DNA of 64,000 nt, taken from positions 10,937,501-11,001,500 of the forward strand of contig NC_066291.1 in assembly GCF_905404315.1 (NCBI RefSeq). The letters run 5' to 3'. This document shows, piece after piece, positions 46,994 through 58,665 of this stretch; the stretch's first letter is position 1; each line of letters starts with the position of its first letter. The translations under genes and the position numbers were made by a program. The notes beneath the pieces are model-generated. The model was not told the origin of the DNA and searched no databases. It worked only from the letters and a program-made list of their open reading frames with translations. This stretch comes from Leptidea sinapis (lineage: Eukaryota; Arthropoda; Insecta; Lepidoptera; Pieridae).

Positions 46994-47906
46994 TATAAAA
47001 GCATTTTTATCGCTGTTCATTAGCTAATATAATGTGAACTATAACTAGTACAGCTGTTATTCTAGATTTACTCAATTAAAATAACGCCAATGCCCGCACA
47101 TGTCTTTGCCCGTATTCTAAGCAACTGCGCTGAGGTACAGATAATTGCGTCGCGTTTGACCAAACGTATGCATTTTCATTTTGTCATTAGCGATAGACTA
47201 TTAATTCCTAGATTATGAGTGGAATAGGGGCTTGCAATTTTCGCGGTGTCACCTGTCCCGCGTATCTGTGCAAAAACTTTCCGGTCAGAAGAGGCACCTG
47301 CTTGGTAAAGATTTATAATTATATAGTGTAAGGTTAGGTGTCTCATTCTAATTAGGAACATCTTTCGTTCTCATAGAAATGAAAATATAAAGGCCAAGGT
47401 CTATAAACCGTTTATTTGATCTTTGCTCAAAATCAACACTTGAAGTTATAGGTTCTTCCCAGATGTGGGTAGAACGTATAACTTTTCATCATCGAAGTGA
47501 ACCACCACTTGCCAATCCTAGAATTACAAAAAAAATACATAGAAAAATTCTAATATAATAAATTACATTTACTACGTATATATGATAAAATCTAGCATGG
47601 ATCAGGAAAATTCTCTCCGTAGTTAATTTGTGAGCATTAAAGTGGATTTTAACATCACAACTTCCTTTCCTATGCGGTTGAAAAATATTGTATGTATATA
47701 TTTGGTACATAACAACACTATCAAAACAGACGTGTTGCGAGTGTATATAAGTATATTATATTTAACTTAATTTTTTTTTTGTATAATCCACACTACTCGA
47801 GATTAAGGTAAAATTCTATAAACCTCAAAAGGGCTTTACACTCTTCCTTTGACGGTTAACGTATAAAACATCCATACATACCGATGTATTAATGATGACC
47901 ATAGAG
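46994..47906. other. intergenic, nothing recognised
   Basis: Between the mariner and LINE pieces. No repeats or coding support. Confidence 0.4.
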
Positions 47907-47931
47907 GGTGGACGGCGGTGATCACTTAACA
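47907..47931 (+). mobile_element. LINE family A micro-fragment
   Basis: GTGGACGGCGGTGATCACTT AAC is the family A 3' core, abutting a family C LINE in the opposite orientation. Confidence 0.5.
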
Positions 47932-47944
47932 TCATCTTATCATT

Positions 47945-48420
47945 TAAAAGGCATTTATTTTCTCAAAATTGATTCCTTAAGAATTCTTTTTGATGTCATT
48001 TCTGATAACTACTAGATACTACTACCGCTTCGGAAACAAATGGCGCTCTGAGAGAGAAGAAGCGGCGCAAGAAACTCTCCCAGCATTTTTTTTGCGCTCT
48101 TTTCACTAAAAATATACAATATTGTACAGTCATTTCTATCGCTTTAAAATAATCACAATCTAGTCCCAGGCTGTCCGGTCATTTAGATATTCAGCAGTGG
48201 AGTAATAGGATTTACGATAGAGCCATTTTTTTTTTATAAAAAATTTAAATTTATTTAAAGATAATGCCTGAACAGTGGCTGGGACTTTATTATAGAAGTG
48301 TATACATTTACCCTTAAAGCTATTATGTATCTTATGAAGCCTACTAGAATTAGCTACAACCAATCCCTTATTTCTAGTGTTATAATAATGAAAATAAAAC
48401 CTGTGTGCTCTTCCACTTTC
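47945..48420 (-). mobile_element. LINE family C, C-terminal coding and 3' UTR
   Basis: The minus strand reads H-Y-Y-N-T-R-N-K-G-L-V-V-A-N-S-S-R-L, H-K-I-H-N-S-F-K-G-K-C-I-H-F-Y-N-K-V-P and Y-Y-S-T-A-E-Y-L-N-D, then the 3' UTR (GCTGGGAGAGTTTCTTGCGC) to the ATGCCTTTTA end. The coding part is in frame to its natural stop. 5'-truncated. Confidence 0.85.
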
Positions 48421-48699
48421 ATGAAAGCTTGCCCCGACTGATACACAAACGCAGTGCCAAAACTACCAGAGCTAAATATTCTACAAATGTTCCTTAAATG
48501 GCGCAAGTGTGTATAAAGATGTTAAAAAATTTCAACTCAGAGAGGGTTAAATAAGGGTTAAATCGGCTTGTTCAAACTAACTCAAAGCTAATCAGTTAGT
48601 TATTAGCTCAGAGTGAATTCGGAGTTGAAACGTTTATGAGCCATTCATGAATGTTAAAGAATATGATTATTAATTAACAGTAAAGCTATATATAAGACG

Positions 48700-49032
48700 T
48701 TCTCTGCTGGACAAAGGCCTCCTTCAAAGATCTACATGGCGATCGGTCCTACGCTGCCCTCATCCAACGTATTTCAGTGATCTTGACCAGATCGTCGGTC
48801 GATCTTATGGGGGGTACGTGGTCACGGTTCGTGGTTTTTTCTGCCCCACCGGCAACGTGTCGAATTATGTGCCCTGCCCACTGCTGCTTCAGTATCGCAA
48901 TCGCTTCGACTTTGGTTCCCCTACGAATCTATTCATTTCTAATTCGATCGCGCAGGAAAACTCCGAGCGTAGCCCTCTCCATTGCCCTCTGAGCGACCAT
49001 GAGCTTTCTCATCAGTCCTCAAGTGCAGCCCT
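48700..49032 (-). mobile_element. LINE family G (RTE-like), C-terminal fragment
   Basis: The minus strand reads A-M-E-R-A-T-L-G-V-F-L-R-D-R-I-R-N-E, Q-Q-W-A-G-H-I, S-T-D-D-L-V-K-I and K-E-A-F-V-Q-Q, typical of the last part of endonuclease-reverse transcriptase LINEs of RTE type. Several stops and shifts. Confidence 0.7.
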
Positions 49033-49837
49033 ACACAAGCTTTTATCTAGATATGTATATACAAGAATTTGCGCGCGATTTCGTTCACGTTAAAATTGTA
49101 TCGCGCATCCTTAAGTTATTCGTCACGGGAGTAGTAAAACATCTCAATGATCAAATTTCTTATAAATAATAATATAAAACAAGGAGTAAAATTATTTAAT
49201 AAAATATATCAATACCTGACTGCCCTCTGATACAATTGCCCTCAAATTTGATTTTCCTCGACTTAAAGCTTAATTGAGGTGTAAAATAAAAATGTAATAT
49301 TCCGTTTCAATCTATACATATAATAGTGATACATAGATAGAAATCAATATGATTAATAAGACTATATTATTAGTTTTATAATTTGCAGATGTTAGAACAA
49401 CTTTTTGTATGACCATGGTTGTTATCTAATGTTTATGTGTGTTGAGGAAACGAAGATATATGCAAATGTTTATTATGCATAAATTGTAATTATCACTTTA
49501 GCGATCAATTACGTTATGTTCATAAAATCGCGACATCCCGTCTATTGCTATTTGGATGCAATGTGGCAGGGTTGTCACAATAATGTATTTAATTTATTTT
49601 AAAGTAAAATTTACTATCTACCAGTATAACGGACTGACTCTGTGATATGTTAAATATTGAGTTTTTTATTTTAAATTATTTATTCATAATATCACGTAAA
49701 TATTTATCATTATTATATTTTAGAGTTAAAAAACCTCTTTTGGAAGCCTTTTTAACTGATAATAACTTGTCATACCTACATTAAAATCATGAAATTCTAT
49801 TTCAATCGACATAAGTGCGTTCAAAAAATATGCGCAT
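49033..49837. other. intergenic, nothing recognised
   Basis: AT-rich, unassigned. Confidence 0.4.
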
Positions 49838-49902
49838 TCATAAAAGGGCGGGCAACACTCCTGCGATTCTTCTGGTGTTGTCAGCGGCTATAATCACTTA
49901 AC
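49838..49902 (+). mobile_element. LINE family A-like 3' piece, plus orientation
   Basis: GGGCGGGCAACACTCCTGCG ... GGTGTTGTCAGCGGCTATAA TCACTTAAC. It faces the opposite way to the piece beginning at 49905, showing a local inversion or a second insertion. Confidence 0.65.
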
Positions 49903-49904
49903 TA

Positions 49905-50335
49905 AACTTAAATGTTCGGTGGAAGGTGGTACAAATTCTCTGAGCCGTGATAATTGTGGTAGAAGATCCGCATCTTTAGGTAACGACAAATCCGATCCGA
50001 GATGACTTGATCGTCGATAAATCGAGCCGAACTCTGTTGTATGCGGTCAAATGAAAGAAGTTGGTACGGGGGAGTACCCGCTGACATTGACAATACTCCA
50101 TGTGAGGCTGATTTTGCGCCTTATACAGTTGCAGGTGGTGGCTTTAAGTGAAGTTCTGTCGCCTTACTCAGCAACCAAGTCACCGAAATTTTAAAGGGCA
50201 ATTTGGCACTCCCGTTCAAGTAACGGACCGCGTCACTCGATATTTTATCAACACCGAGTATGTCCTCCGCTTCCATTAGAAAATCGGCGTGTTCACTTTC
50301 CCTTAGGTGAGCCATTTGCCCGTTTGCCCCCTTAA
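49905..50335 (-). mobile_element. LINE (family A relative), internal coding piece
   Basis: The minus strand encodes K-I-S-V-T-W-L-L-S-K-A-T-E-L-H, then after a stop S-H-M-E-Y-C, and F-D-R-I-Q-Q-S-S-A-R-F-I-D-D-Q-V, Y-H-N-Y-H-G-S-E. This aligns with F-D-R-V-Q-R-R-A-A-R-I-V-G-D ... I-Y-H-G-E-C-S in the 54.7-54.9 kb copy. Confidence 0.65.
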
Positions 50336-51527
50336 TTATTATATAAAATAAAAATAAAAACCTTCATTGTTTGTTAGTTTTCTTTACTTAATATAAAATT
50401 ACCCAAAATAAAAAAGTTAAAACAAATGTTCTGACGTATTAGTGACAGCCCTACCAGTCTTAAGTTCTTCATCCACGTGGGCCATCGAGCCACCTGTTAG
50501 CTAAATATACTTAGTGCAATCAAGGAGTGCATCTGCTCAACTAGATTATTATGCAACACAGTATAAGGATGTCCCTGTGTCCAGATGTACGTAATATTGT
50601 GATCATTGAACTGGTGTTGATTTTTATATCTGGACTGTTTATGTTTACTATGTCTTGTCGATGTTTTTTGCGCTTAGCAATACCACTTATATTTTTACTG
50701 GAAGTTTATTGCATATTTTTTCCTTATATATCAAGCGTTTATAGTCAGATTTTGTTTTTAATTAAAAAGACGTCGTCACTTATTATAACATTGTATCACG
50801 CTCTTCTTTTACGCGAGGTAATAATTTTGGGGACAGTAACAGTTAAGCAAATTAGGTGATTAGAAGGATTAAGCCTTCTGTTTTCACTCTTAACATGTAT
50901 CAATATTATTTGTTTTCTTAACAACTAACAATTTGAACACTGATTTTTCGCCTCACTAATTAGCTGAACTAAAAAAAAAATAGTTAGTTTGGTGTATTGG
51001 GGACCAGCTTAAAGGGTTAACAACATTGTTAGTTTTAAAGGTATCAAACTATAGAACGTGTTTTAAGACATCCAGCTTAACCTTGGCGATCGTTGCTGTC
51101 ACTAAAAGAATGGCAAAGGATCAAAGGTATCGAAAAAAGAAGTATTTTATTATGTATTTATTTATTTACTTATAATAAAACAGCTTTATATACCATTACA
51201 ATAGACTTACAAATTACTTTACAAATATGCCAATTTAGGATTAACAATAATAATTACAAAACTTCAATATGTAGTAACATTACAGGTATATGTAGTATTT
51301 ATATTTATATATGGTTTAGTAACGGATGTGATGCGTCCTCTTACTCCATGGACTTGCGGCATCCTTTTGCCCTTTTTCTGCTGCATCATGTTGAGACTTC
51401 ACTGGGACCTTCCCATCCGTAAACTTATGATTTTTATGATCGTTACCTGGCTCAAGTTCTATCTTTCGTTGTGTCACAGAGTAGGGATGGATATGACAAA
51501 CCAATAGATTTGTTTGCCAAACGTAAA
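50336..51527. other. intergenic, nothing firm
   Basis: A 102-codon hydrophobic frame at 50551-50859 is AT-rich, lacks any recognisable domain and is not called as a gene. A TTTATTTATTTA patch is at 51157. Confidence 0.4.
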
Positions 51528-52185
51528 TCTTATATATAAAATTCTCGTGTCACAATGTTAGTCACCTTACTCCTCCGAAACGGCTTTTCTGATTTTTACC
51601 AAATTTTATATGCATATTCTTTAAAAAGGCATAAAAGGCATTTATTTTCTCAAAATTGATTCCTTTAGGATTTTTTTTGATGTCATTTCTAATAACTACT
51701 AGATACTACTACCGCTTCGGAAACAAATGGCGCTCTGAGAGAGAAATAGCGGCGCAAGAAACTCTCCCAGCATTTTTTTTGCGCTCTTTTCAATAAAAAT
51801 ATACAAGTATTAGGTAGGTCTGAGAATCGGCTACTATCTATTTTTCATCCCCTTAAATGTTAAGGGTCCATCCCTAATTTTTTTTTATTTTTTTGGACGT
51901 AATTTTTTATTTTTATTTTTTTTTATGATATAACATTAAAAAATACATACAACCCTACATTTTGAATCCTCTACGATCAACCCCTATTTTTGTATCGCTA
52001 TTTTTATAGTATTCTGATCCATCCACAAATCCACTATAGGGTTGCAAGATGGCAATGGATCAATACTTACAATAATTGTAGTACGATAAATTTGGTAGGT
52101 CTGAGAATCGGTTGCATCTACTTTTTACACCCCAAAAATTATTTATTACTTTATATGGCAATACAACGTTTGCTGGGTCAGCTAG
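51528..52185 (+). mobile_element. nonautonomous Helitron interrupted by a LINE
   Basis: Starts TCTTATATATAAAATTCTCG (51528), ends with a small hairpin GCTG-GGT-CAGC overlapping the terminal CTAG (52182-52185), and sits between A (51527) and T (52186), the Helitron signature. GGTAGGTCTGAGAATCGG occurs twice inside (51825 and 52092). No coding sequence. About 180 bp of it is a family C LINE insertion. Confidence 0.8.
51622..51806 (-). mobile_element. LINE family C 3' UTR nested in the Helitron
   Basis: AAAAAGGCATAAAAGGCATT through GCTTCGGAAACAAATGGCGC to GCGCTCTTTTCAATAAAAAT, the same order as 47945-48110. The target duplication is not clear. Confidence 0.85.
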
Positions 52186-52727
52186 TGTTTATTATAAAGG
52201 CTTAGGCTTAGTACATACAATTATTTATTGCTATACGTAGAAAAACTGAATTTTTATTGCTTATTTTTCTTAGAACACAAATGAGTTAAACTAGAAATAC
52301 CAAAATCAAGATTTTAAAATTTAAGAATTGTTCTGGTCTAGTTCTTCATTCTACATCAGCTTGAACGCACATACACGTTTTTTTTTGGAGCTTCTTTTTC
52401 CAATAGCACAGGAGTTATGACACCAAATAGCTATTTGGCATCTGTCTCGTAATAACATATAATTTTGAACAAGTCTTTACAATGAAACGAACTGGAAATA
52501 TTTATATTTGAATAGTTTTAAACGCAGAAAAATATATCCTGGTGCACGTTAGGTTTAACAAAATCTATATTTAAATGGTTATTATGACCATATAGAGCAA
52601 CGAAAACTTAGCTCAAGAAGAAGAAGCACATGATAAGTAGTCGGTGTCATCCAAGATAGACATACATAGTTATAGGTGATATGTGCTTGAGTAGTGAGGA
52701 GGCGAGAGGCGAGTGCGAGTCGCGGCT

Positions 52728-52797
52728 GAATTAGATTAATTTATTAGATTGTATAAAAATACGCAATTATTTTTATACTTTTTAATGCATATTATAA
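52728..52797 (+). repeat. half copy of the palindromic MITE at 10021-10330
   Basis: GAATTAGATTAATTTATTAG ... AAAAATACGCAATTATTTTT ... AATGCATATTATA matches its right arm. Confidence 0.65.
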
Positions 52798-52811
52798 GCC
52801 CTATTCTTTTT

Positions 52812-55252
52812 AAACCCTGGCTTCCCCGGGGCGTAAAAAAAATAGGGTAGTCCCAGGCCCAAAGGTGTCGTAAGAGGTGACTACGGGCTTTTTGGAAGTG
52901 GAAGAGTCACGCTGCCGTCTTATGACGTCAGCACAATCGGGCCAGACTCGTCCGGGTTACTTACCATACTCGCCCAGAATACCGACGTGAAGTAGTGGCC
53001 TAGAGCCGCTATGTTTCGCATAGGTTAGTGTCGAGGACCGGAGGCCATCCCTTCCACCACTTCGCAGACCACCAGCGACCCGTCGCGTTTGGTACTACAA
53101 GTCAGAAGATTGGGATAGGATGCGTTCCTTTTTTGCATCCAACCCTTGGGGCAGGGTCTGTTTCCTTTCGGATGATCCTAGTGCCTGCGCCGTTGCAGTA
53201 GCCGATGTGATACTGCAGGGCATGGATATTTTTATACCAAGCTCTGTAGTACCGATCGGTGGCAGATCACAGCCCTGGTTCGCTGCGTCAGTTAAAGCAA
53301 CATCTGACTGCAAAAAACAGGCGTATCGAACTTGGGTTGCGGCGCTAGGCTCAAAGGATCTGAACCTCAAAGTTTTGAAGAGGAAATATAACCGTGCCTC
53401 CAAATTTTTAAGCGGTAAATCGCCCGTGCGAAATCGAAGCACATCGTGCAAAATTGGCGAGCAGCTTTCCAGTTACCCGACCGGAACGGGCAAGTTCTGG
53501 TCGTTGTCGAAAGCTGCTCTTGGTAACTTCAACCAGCAATCGCTGCCGCCGTTGCACATGAGAAATGACACCCTGGCCCATACGGCAAAAGAGAAAGCTG
53601 ATCTCCTTTGCGCTCTTTTTGCCTCCAACTCGACTCTTGACCACAACGGAAAAACACCGCCGACCATCCCGCGGTGTCAGAGCTCCATGCCTGAAGTACA
53701 GTTTGGACAGAAAACTGTTCGGCGAGCTCTGTTTTCGTTGGACGTCAGGAAGTCGAGCGGGCTGCTAACGCGTTTATTCCGGCACTCTTGTTCAAAAGGC
53801 GTAGTCCCTGACTCATGGAAGTCAGCCCTTGTCCATCCGATTCAAAAAAAGGGGACAGTTCGGATCCGGCAATCTACAGGCCTGTTGCTATCACCTCCCT
53901 GCTCTCCAAAATCATGGAGAGCATAATTAACCACCAGCTCTTGGTATACCTTGAGGGTCACCAGTTGATCAACGACCAGCAGTACGGCTTTCGCCATGGT
54001 CGGTCGACTGGCGATCTTCTGGTATACCTAACACATAGATGGGCGGCGGCTATTGAAAGCAAGGGGGAAGGCCTAGCAGTTTACCTGGATATAGCGAAGG
54101 CCTTTGATAGTGTATGGCACAAGGCGCTGCTCTCAAAACTTTCATCATTTGGGCTTCCCGAGAGCTTATGCAAGTGGACCTCCAGCTTCCTCACTGGGCG
54201 CAGCATACAGGTCGTTGTCGGCGGTTATTGCTCAAATCCCAAGCCCGTGAACGCTGGAGTGCCCCAAGGCTGTGTGCTATCTCCCACGCTGTTTCTTCTG
54301 CATATCAATAATATGTTAGACACCTCCAACATATATTGCTATGCAGACGACAGCACTGGTGATGCCGTATACACGGGCCATGCAGGTCTCTTTCGGGAAA
54401 TCGTCGACCAATGCCGGGAGAAACTTGTGTCTTCTATCGAATCCTCTCTCGAGAAGGTCGCGGAATGGGGTAAGTTGAACCTTGTCCAATTGAACCCCCA
54501 GAAGACTCAAGTTTTTGGGCGTTTACCACTAAATAAATCCTATTTGCCGTATCACCGCTCTTCTTCGACAACACTTCCCTTAAAGCCTCACCTAGTATCG
54601 GAATACTGGGTCTCGAATTCTCGAGCAATTGCCAATTCCATCGCCATCTGGAGGGCAAAGCCAAATTGGCTTCGATGAAGCTGGGCGTCATTAATAGAGC
54701 ACGGCAATACTTCAGGCCGGCCACACGTGGAGTATTGCTGTCATATCTGGTCTAGCGCACCCCAGTATCAGCTCGATCCATTTGACCGCGTGCAACGCAG
54801 AGCAGCTCGAATTGTCGGGGACCCAATGCTCTGAGAAAGGCTGGATCACTTGACGTTGCGTAAAGACGTCGCTTCATTGTGTGTCTTCTACCGCATTTAT
54901 CACGGGGAGTGTTCCAAAGATTTGTTTAACCTGATTCCTGCCGCCGAATCCCACGTTCGCACGACACGCCACAAGTTAGGATATCATCCCCCCCATCTGG
55001 ATGTGTGGCGGTCCTCCACAGTGCGGTTTTCAAGGAGGTTTCTTCCTCGTATTACAAAGCTGTGGAATGAGCTTCCTTGTTCGGTGTTTCCGGGACGATA
55101 CGACATGGGTACCTTCAAAAAAAGCGCGTACACCTTCCTTAAATGCCGGCAACGCTCATGCGATGACTCTGGTGTTGCAAGAGAATGTGGGCGGCGGTGA
55201 TCACTTAACACCAGGTGACCAGTACGCTCGTTTGTCCTCCTAATCCATAAAA
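52812..55252 (+). mobile_element. LINE family A, longest copy (CR1/Jockey group)
   Basis: About 2.4 kb of a non-LTR retrotransposon. It carries the linker after the endonuclease (52812-53120), the reverse transcriptase, the post-RT region and the 3' UTR, and ends in A7. The endonuclease domain is missing, so it is 5'-truncated. It is the reference for at least ten fragments in the window. Clade call CR1/Jockey rests on the Y-A-D-D motif, the P-Q-G-C-V-L-S-P block and the C-terminal L-W-N-E-L-P ... F-K-K-S pattern. Confidence 0.85.
53120..55200 (+). pseudogene. LINE family A reverse transcriptase, frameshifted
   Basis: Would copy element RNA into DNA at a nicked target. Seen in order: D-P-S-A-C-A-V-A-V-A-D-V-I-L (53.2 kb), a small deletion after R-K-S-S-G near 53760 that removes the P-D-G-I motif, a frameshift near 53855, then R-P-V-A-I-T-S-L-L-S-K, Q-Y-G-F-R-H-G-R-S-T, motif A D-I-A-K-A-F-D-S-V-W-H (54.09 kb), N-A-G-V-P-Q-G-C-V-L-S-P, and the catalytic C-Y-A-D-D (about 54339-54353). 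A second shift lies near 54520 and a TGA at about 54834. The end then reads L-R-K-D-V-A-S-L-C-V-F-Y-R-I-Y-H-G-E-C and L-W-N-E-L-P. Catalytic Asp residues are kept but the frame is broken at several points, so it is inactive. Confidence 0.88.
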
Positions 55253-55371
55253 AAACATATCTATTGTTTTGAAATAGTGGTTTTAGAAGTCGGATGTTTT
55301 TTTGTTAAATTTTTACATAAATATTTACAATTTCATCATTTTAGAAATTATAACAATCTATGTGAAATTGA

Positions 55372-55420
55372 TAGGCCTTTGTCCTGCAGTGGACGTTTTT
55401 CGGCTGATGATGATGATGTG
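55372..55420 (+). mobile_element. LINE family G 3' terminus with (GAT)n tail
   Basis: AGGCCTTTGTCCTGCAGTGG ACG then TTCGGCTGATGATGATGATG is the usual end of RTE-like elements, with the coding end A-F-V-L-Q-W-T. Confidence 0.6.
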
Positions 55421-55544
55421 AAATTGAAACAACAATATGCAATTTAATTATAAAAAAATTTACTCGCGCAGAAGGGTTCCATACTCATTATTTATAAAAA
55501 CATAGTCTATAAATTCACGTTGGTTGCGTGGAAACCTCCTCCAA

Positions 55545-55705
55545 CATTTATTTTATTGATTATTCTGATTTTCAAGAAATATTTTTGAAAATTTCAACCA
55601 ACTATTACGGCTCATGAGATACAGCATGGTGACAGACTCACGTACGGATGGACAGCGGAGGTTTGGTAAAAGGGTCCCGTTTTACCCGGGTATGGAACCC
55701 TAAAT
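55545..55705 (+). repeat. dispersed repeat ending GGAACCCTAAATAAA
   Basis: TACGGCTCATGAGATACAGC, GACAGCGGAGG and AGGGTCCCGTTTTACCCGGG plus GGAACCCTAAA are blocks I know from very common lepidopteran and other arthropod repeats. One copy here. Confidence 0.55.
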
Positions 55706-56454
55706 AAACCAAAAGAGTTATTGATTATAGAAGATGTATCAATCAATCCGCGTAGACGAGCCATCATCTCCCTCGGCCATATTTTTAATTAAACAAACAA
55801 GGTACAGAAAAGGTAGCCTTTTTTAGATAAATCCTTTTGCAGAGAAACAAGATTCGATCACACCAGCTGTCAACACCATAATAATTAACTTATGGTGTTT
55901 CTTTCCATCAGTTTTGTAATTAATTTTAAACCAGTTCTAATGCTGGCACAATCAAATAGTTTTTGTTCTCATGAAGCATCAATGTGTTCTACTAAAGTAT
56001 ATTATAAGTAGCAAAGTATTATTCTGGTTTTTACATTAGCTCTTAACCTAGTATTTTCTTTGATTAACGCGAGTGTTACACATTTAAATGAAAAACTTTT
56101 CAAGGATTAAAACGCGTAAAAGTTACATTTTCATTATTGTGTTTTATTTAAAAGCTGTTAACCTCTTTGAGGTTGTTTGATCCTGTACAGTGTGAATGAA
56201 AGTGGATTCACTCCACAAGATTCTATAGTGTCGAAAAAAGATAATCGTACCACGAAACCACTGTATCAGGTCACGTAAAGAGTACCACGAAAATATAGTT
56301 TATTGTGAGAGACAGGAGAAAATGGAAACAGCCTGAGAAGTAGTACAAAGTATAGAAAATGAATTCCTCTGTATCCATGCCCACTCCTACGGGAGAAAAT
56401 TGAGTATATATGCAGATGCCCTTTTACTACAGAAACTGAATAGCTGAGAGGTAT

Positions 56455-56735
56455 ATATGCTATGTTAGGAGAACCAAAGTTACCGACATAGTACAAATGA
56501 TTGCGAAACTGAAGTGGCAGTGGGCAGGGTTGACGCAGTAAAGTCCTCGAATAGTCCTCCAACCACGTACCGGAAGACGCAGTGTTGGTAGGCCCCCCAC
56601 AAGATGGACCGACGATCTGGTCAAGATCGCCGGAATACATTGGATGAGGGCAGCACAGAACCGATCGTCGTGGAGATATTTGGGAAAGGCCTTTGTCCAG
56701 CAGTGGATGTCTTCCGGCTGGTACTGATGCTGATA
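56455..56735 (+). mobile_element. LINE family G, C-terminal fragment
   Basis: The plus strand reads K-V-T-D-I-V-Q-M-I-A-K-L-K-W-Q-W-A-G, then P-R-T-G-R-R-S-V-G-R-P-P-T-R-W-T-D-D-L-V, W-M-R-A-A-Q-N-R and A-F-V-Q-Q-W-M-S-S-G. One deletion and shift separates the first two. Better preserved than the 48.7-kb copy. Confidence 0.8.
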
Positions 56736-56884
56736 TATGCTCATAAGCTCTTTATATAGACACTGGCACAAGGAGTAGCTGAGAGTTCTATGTGTTATGT
56801 TATAGAAACATATTTCATTGACGTTTTTTTTAAATATTATTTTGTTATTGGAATAATATAACAAGAAATACTATGAATAGACTA

Positions 56885-57370
56885 GTTTTTATTTATATAA
56901 GAGGAGGCAAACAAGGAAGAGTCTCGCGAAGTCTCTGGGAAAACGTGATATATGCGGTAGAAGAGGCAGAGAGAAACCACAACTCCAAGCAACGGTAAAG
57001 AATCAAGCCGATTGGAGATGACTTGATCGTCGATGATTATAGCCGCTCATCGTTTTATACAGTCAAATAGAAGTAGCTGGTACTTGGAGCGCCCGCCTAG
57101 AAGTGAGAGCAGTAGGTAAGTATAGTCTAAGGGGGTTATCCCCTTATTCATAATGGTCCGCTAACTTTAAACAGCCGCTTAGGAGTATTTTTTCTGATTC
57201 TGACTTAGGTTAATAGAAGAAGACAGAGTGAGAATTAGCAATGCTTTAAGTTAGCAGACTATTATGAATAAGGGGGTAAGTGAGTGTGAATTTGCGCTTT
57301 GTATAGTTGCAGGCAGTGGCGCGTAGTGAAGTAATATCACTTACTTACTGAACCAAGCTTTATAAAATGA
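56885..57370 (-). mobile_element. LINE family A relative, split by a Harbinger-like MITE
   Basis: GATGACTTGATCGTCGATGA, GAAGTAGCTGGTACTTGGAG CGCCCGC and, beyond the MITE, TTGCGCTTTGTATAGTTGCA GGCAGTGGC follow the order of 49960-50160. Confidence 0.65.
57140..57276. mobile_element. Harbinger-like MITE, second copy
   Basis: The same 137-138-bp unit as 13479-13616 in the opposite internal orientation (GGTCCGCTAACTTTAAACAG first). It is inserted in LINE-derived sequence, so it is younger than that LINE. Confidence 0.8.
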
Positions 57371-57399
57371 GTAGTAAAATGTAACAATATGCGAAGCTT

Positions 57400-57738
57400 G
57401 AATGTAAGCGAAGAGCTATTTAACCTGATTCCTGCCGCCGAATTCCACCTTCGCACGACACGCCACAAGATAGGATATCATCCCCACCATCTGGATGTGT
57501 GGCGGTCCTCCACAGTGCGGTTTTCAAGGAGCTTTCTTCCACGTACTACAAAGCTGTGGAATGAGCTTCTTTGTGCGGTGTTTTCGGGACGATACGACAT
57601 GGGTACCTTCAAAAAAAGCGCGTTCACCTTGCTTAAAGGCCGGCAACGCTCCTGTGAATCCTCTGGTGTTGCAAGAGATCAATTAACAACAGGTGACCCG
57701 TACGCTCGTTTGTCCTACTCCTATTCCATAAAAAAAAG
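57400..57738 (+). mobile_element. LINE family A 3' fragment, well preserved
   Basis: The open frame begins E-E-L-F-N-L-I-P-A-A-E-F-H-L-R-T-T-R and continues H-H-L-D-V-W-R-S-S-T-V-R-F, L-W-N-E-L and Y-D-M-G-T-F-K-K-S to the poly-A run at 57730. A short deletion in the GTGGGCGGCGGTGATCACTT region. Confidence 0.9.
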
Positions 57739-58151
57739 CGCGTTATGAATTTACTTGCTTAAGACTTTCTTAACAAAATAACATCGGTAAATATAATATC
57801 TTAATTATTGGAATAAAGACGAAAACGGTAGCTGATATACTGATAAAATTAATATTCTAAAATTGCAATATATATGTAACTTTAATACATCAAATTATAC
57901 AAAGAAGTTAATAAATCTAAATTTTGAAATGGTTGTATATGAAAATTTATTTGTATTGTAATAATTAAAGGTTTCCCACCACGCCACGTGCGTCTAATTG
58001 TAGGCCCGCATTCTCTGATTTAGCTCGAGCACAAAGCACGGAGCTAATACTGTCATAGTTTCTATGATTCGCCATCTTGTATCCCGATTTCAAAGGGTCA
58101 CCGACGTAAGCCCAACTCTCCGTCCGTCCGTCTGTATGTCAGCGGGCTGTA

Positions 58152-58430
58152 TTTTTTTAAAAACGGGCGCACGTGTCATTTGTTGTTAAGTGATCACCGC
58201 CGCTCACATTCTCCCACAACACCAGAGGTATCACAGGAGCGGTGGCCTTTAAAGAAGGTTTCGTCCCATATTCGCCAATATCGACAAGGAAGCTCATTCC
58301 AAAGCTCCGTCGTACGTGGAAGAAAGTGTCTTGAAAAGAGTTTCTTCCGCGCTGCGAAGGAACGCCACACACTCAGATGGTGGGGAAAGATATTATCCTA
58401 ATTTGTGGCGTGTCGTGCGAAGGTGGTATA
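58152..58430 (-). mobile_element. LINE family A 3' fragment, diverged
   Basis: The minus strand follows family A from the CGCCACAAATTAGG region to a poly-A (T-run 58152-58158), with deletions around Y-D-M-G-T and a duplicated TTTCTTCC-like block. Confidence 0.8.
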
Positions 58431-58455
58431 TGGTATCTAATAAACCGTAATACAC

Positions 58456-58665
58456 TTACTATATACTAGCTTATAGACAAAGAAAGCGTGCGGGAAAGAA
58501 GATGGTCTCTAACGGAGATATAGCGACGTAGAAATAGATAGCGAATTAGTTGTGATGACTGATTTTGATCGACAAGTCATAAAAGTCAGTCACAAAAAAA
58601 TCTAAATTGGTCACGCATTATCGGGCTGCCATGTAGTGTATACGCTAGTATATTCTAAGTTTATG
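58456..58665. mobile_element. MITE family T copy 2
   Basis: TATACTAGCTTATAGAC ... TCTCTAACGGAGATATAGCG ... GACAAGTCATAAAAGTCAGT ... GTATACGCTAGTATA. Confidence 0.7.

Noticed and set aside
50551..50859. 102-codon hydrophobic plus-strand frame as a membrane protein
   Set aside because: Phe/Ile/Leu-rich content is what AT-rich DNA gives by chance. No homology, promoter or splice context.
53095..53451. Minus-strand open frames opposite the family A LINE (also 53408-53667)
   Set aside because: They are the antisense of the reverse transcriptase coding region; the plus strand holds the RT motifs.
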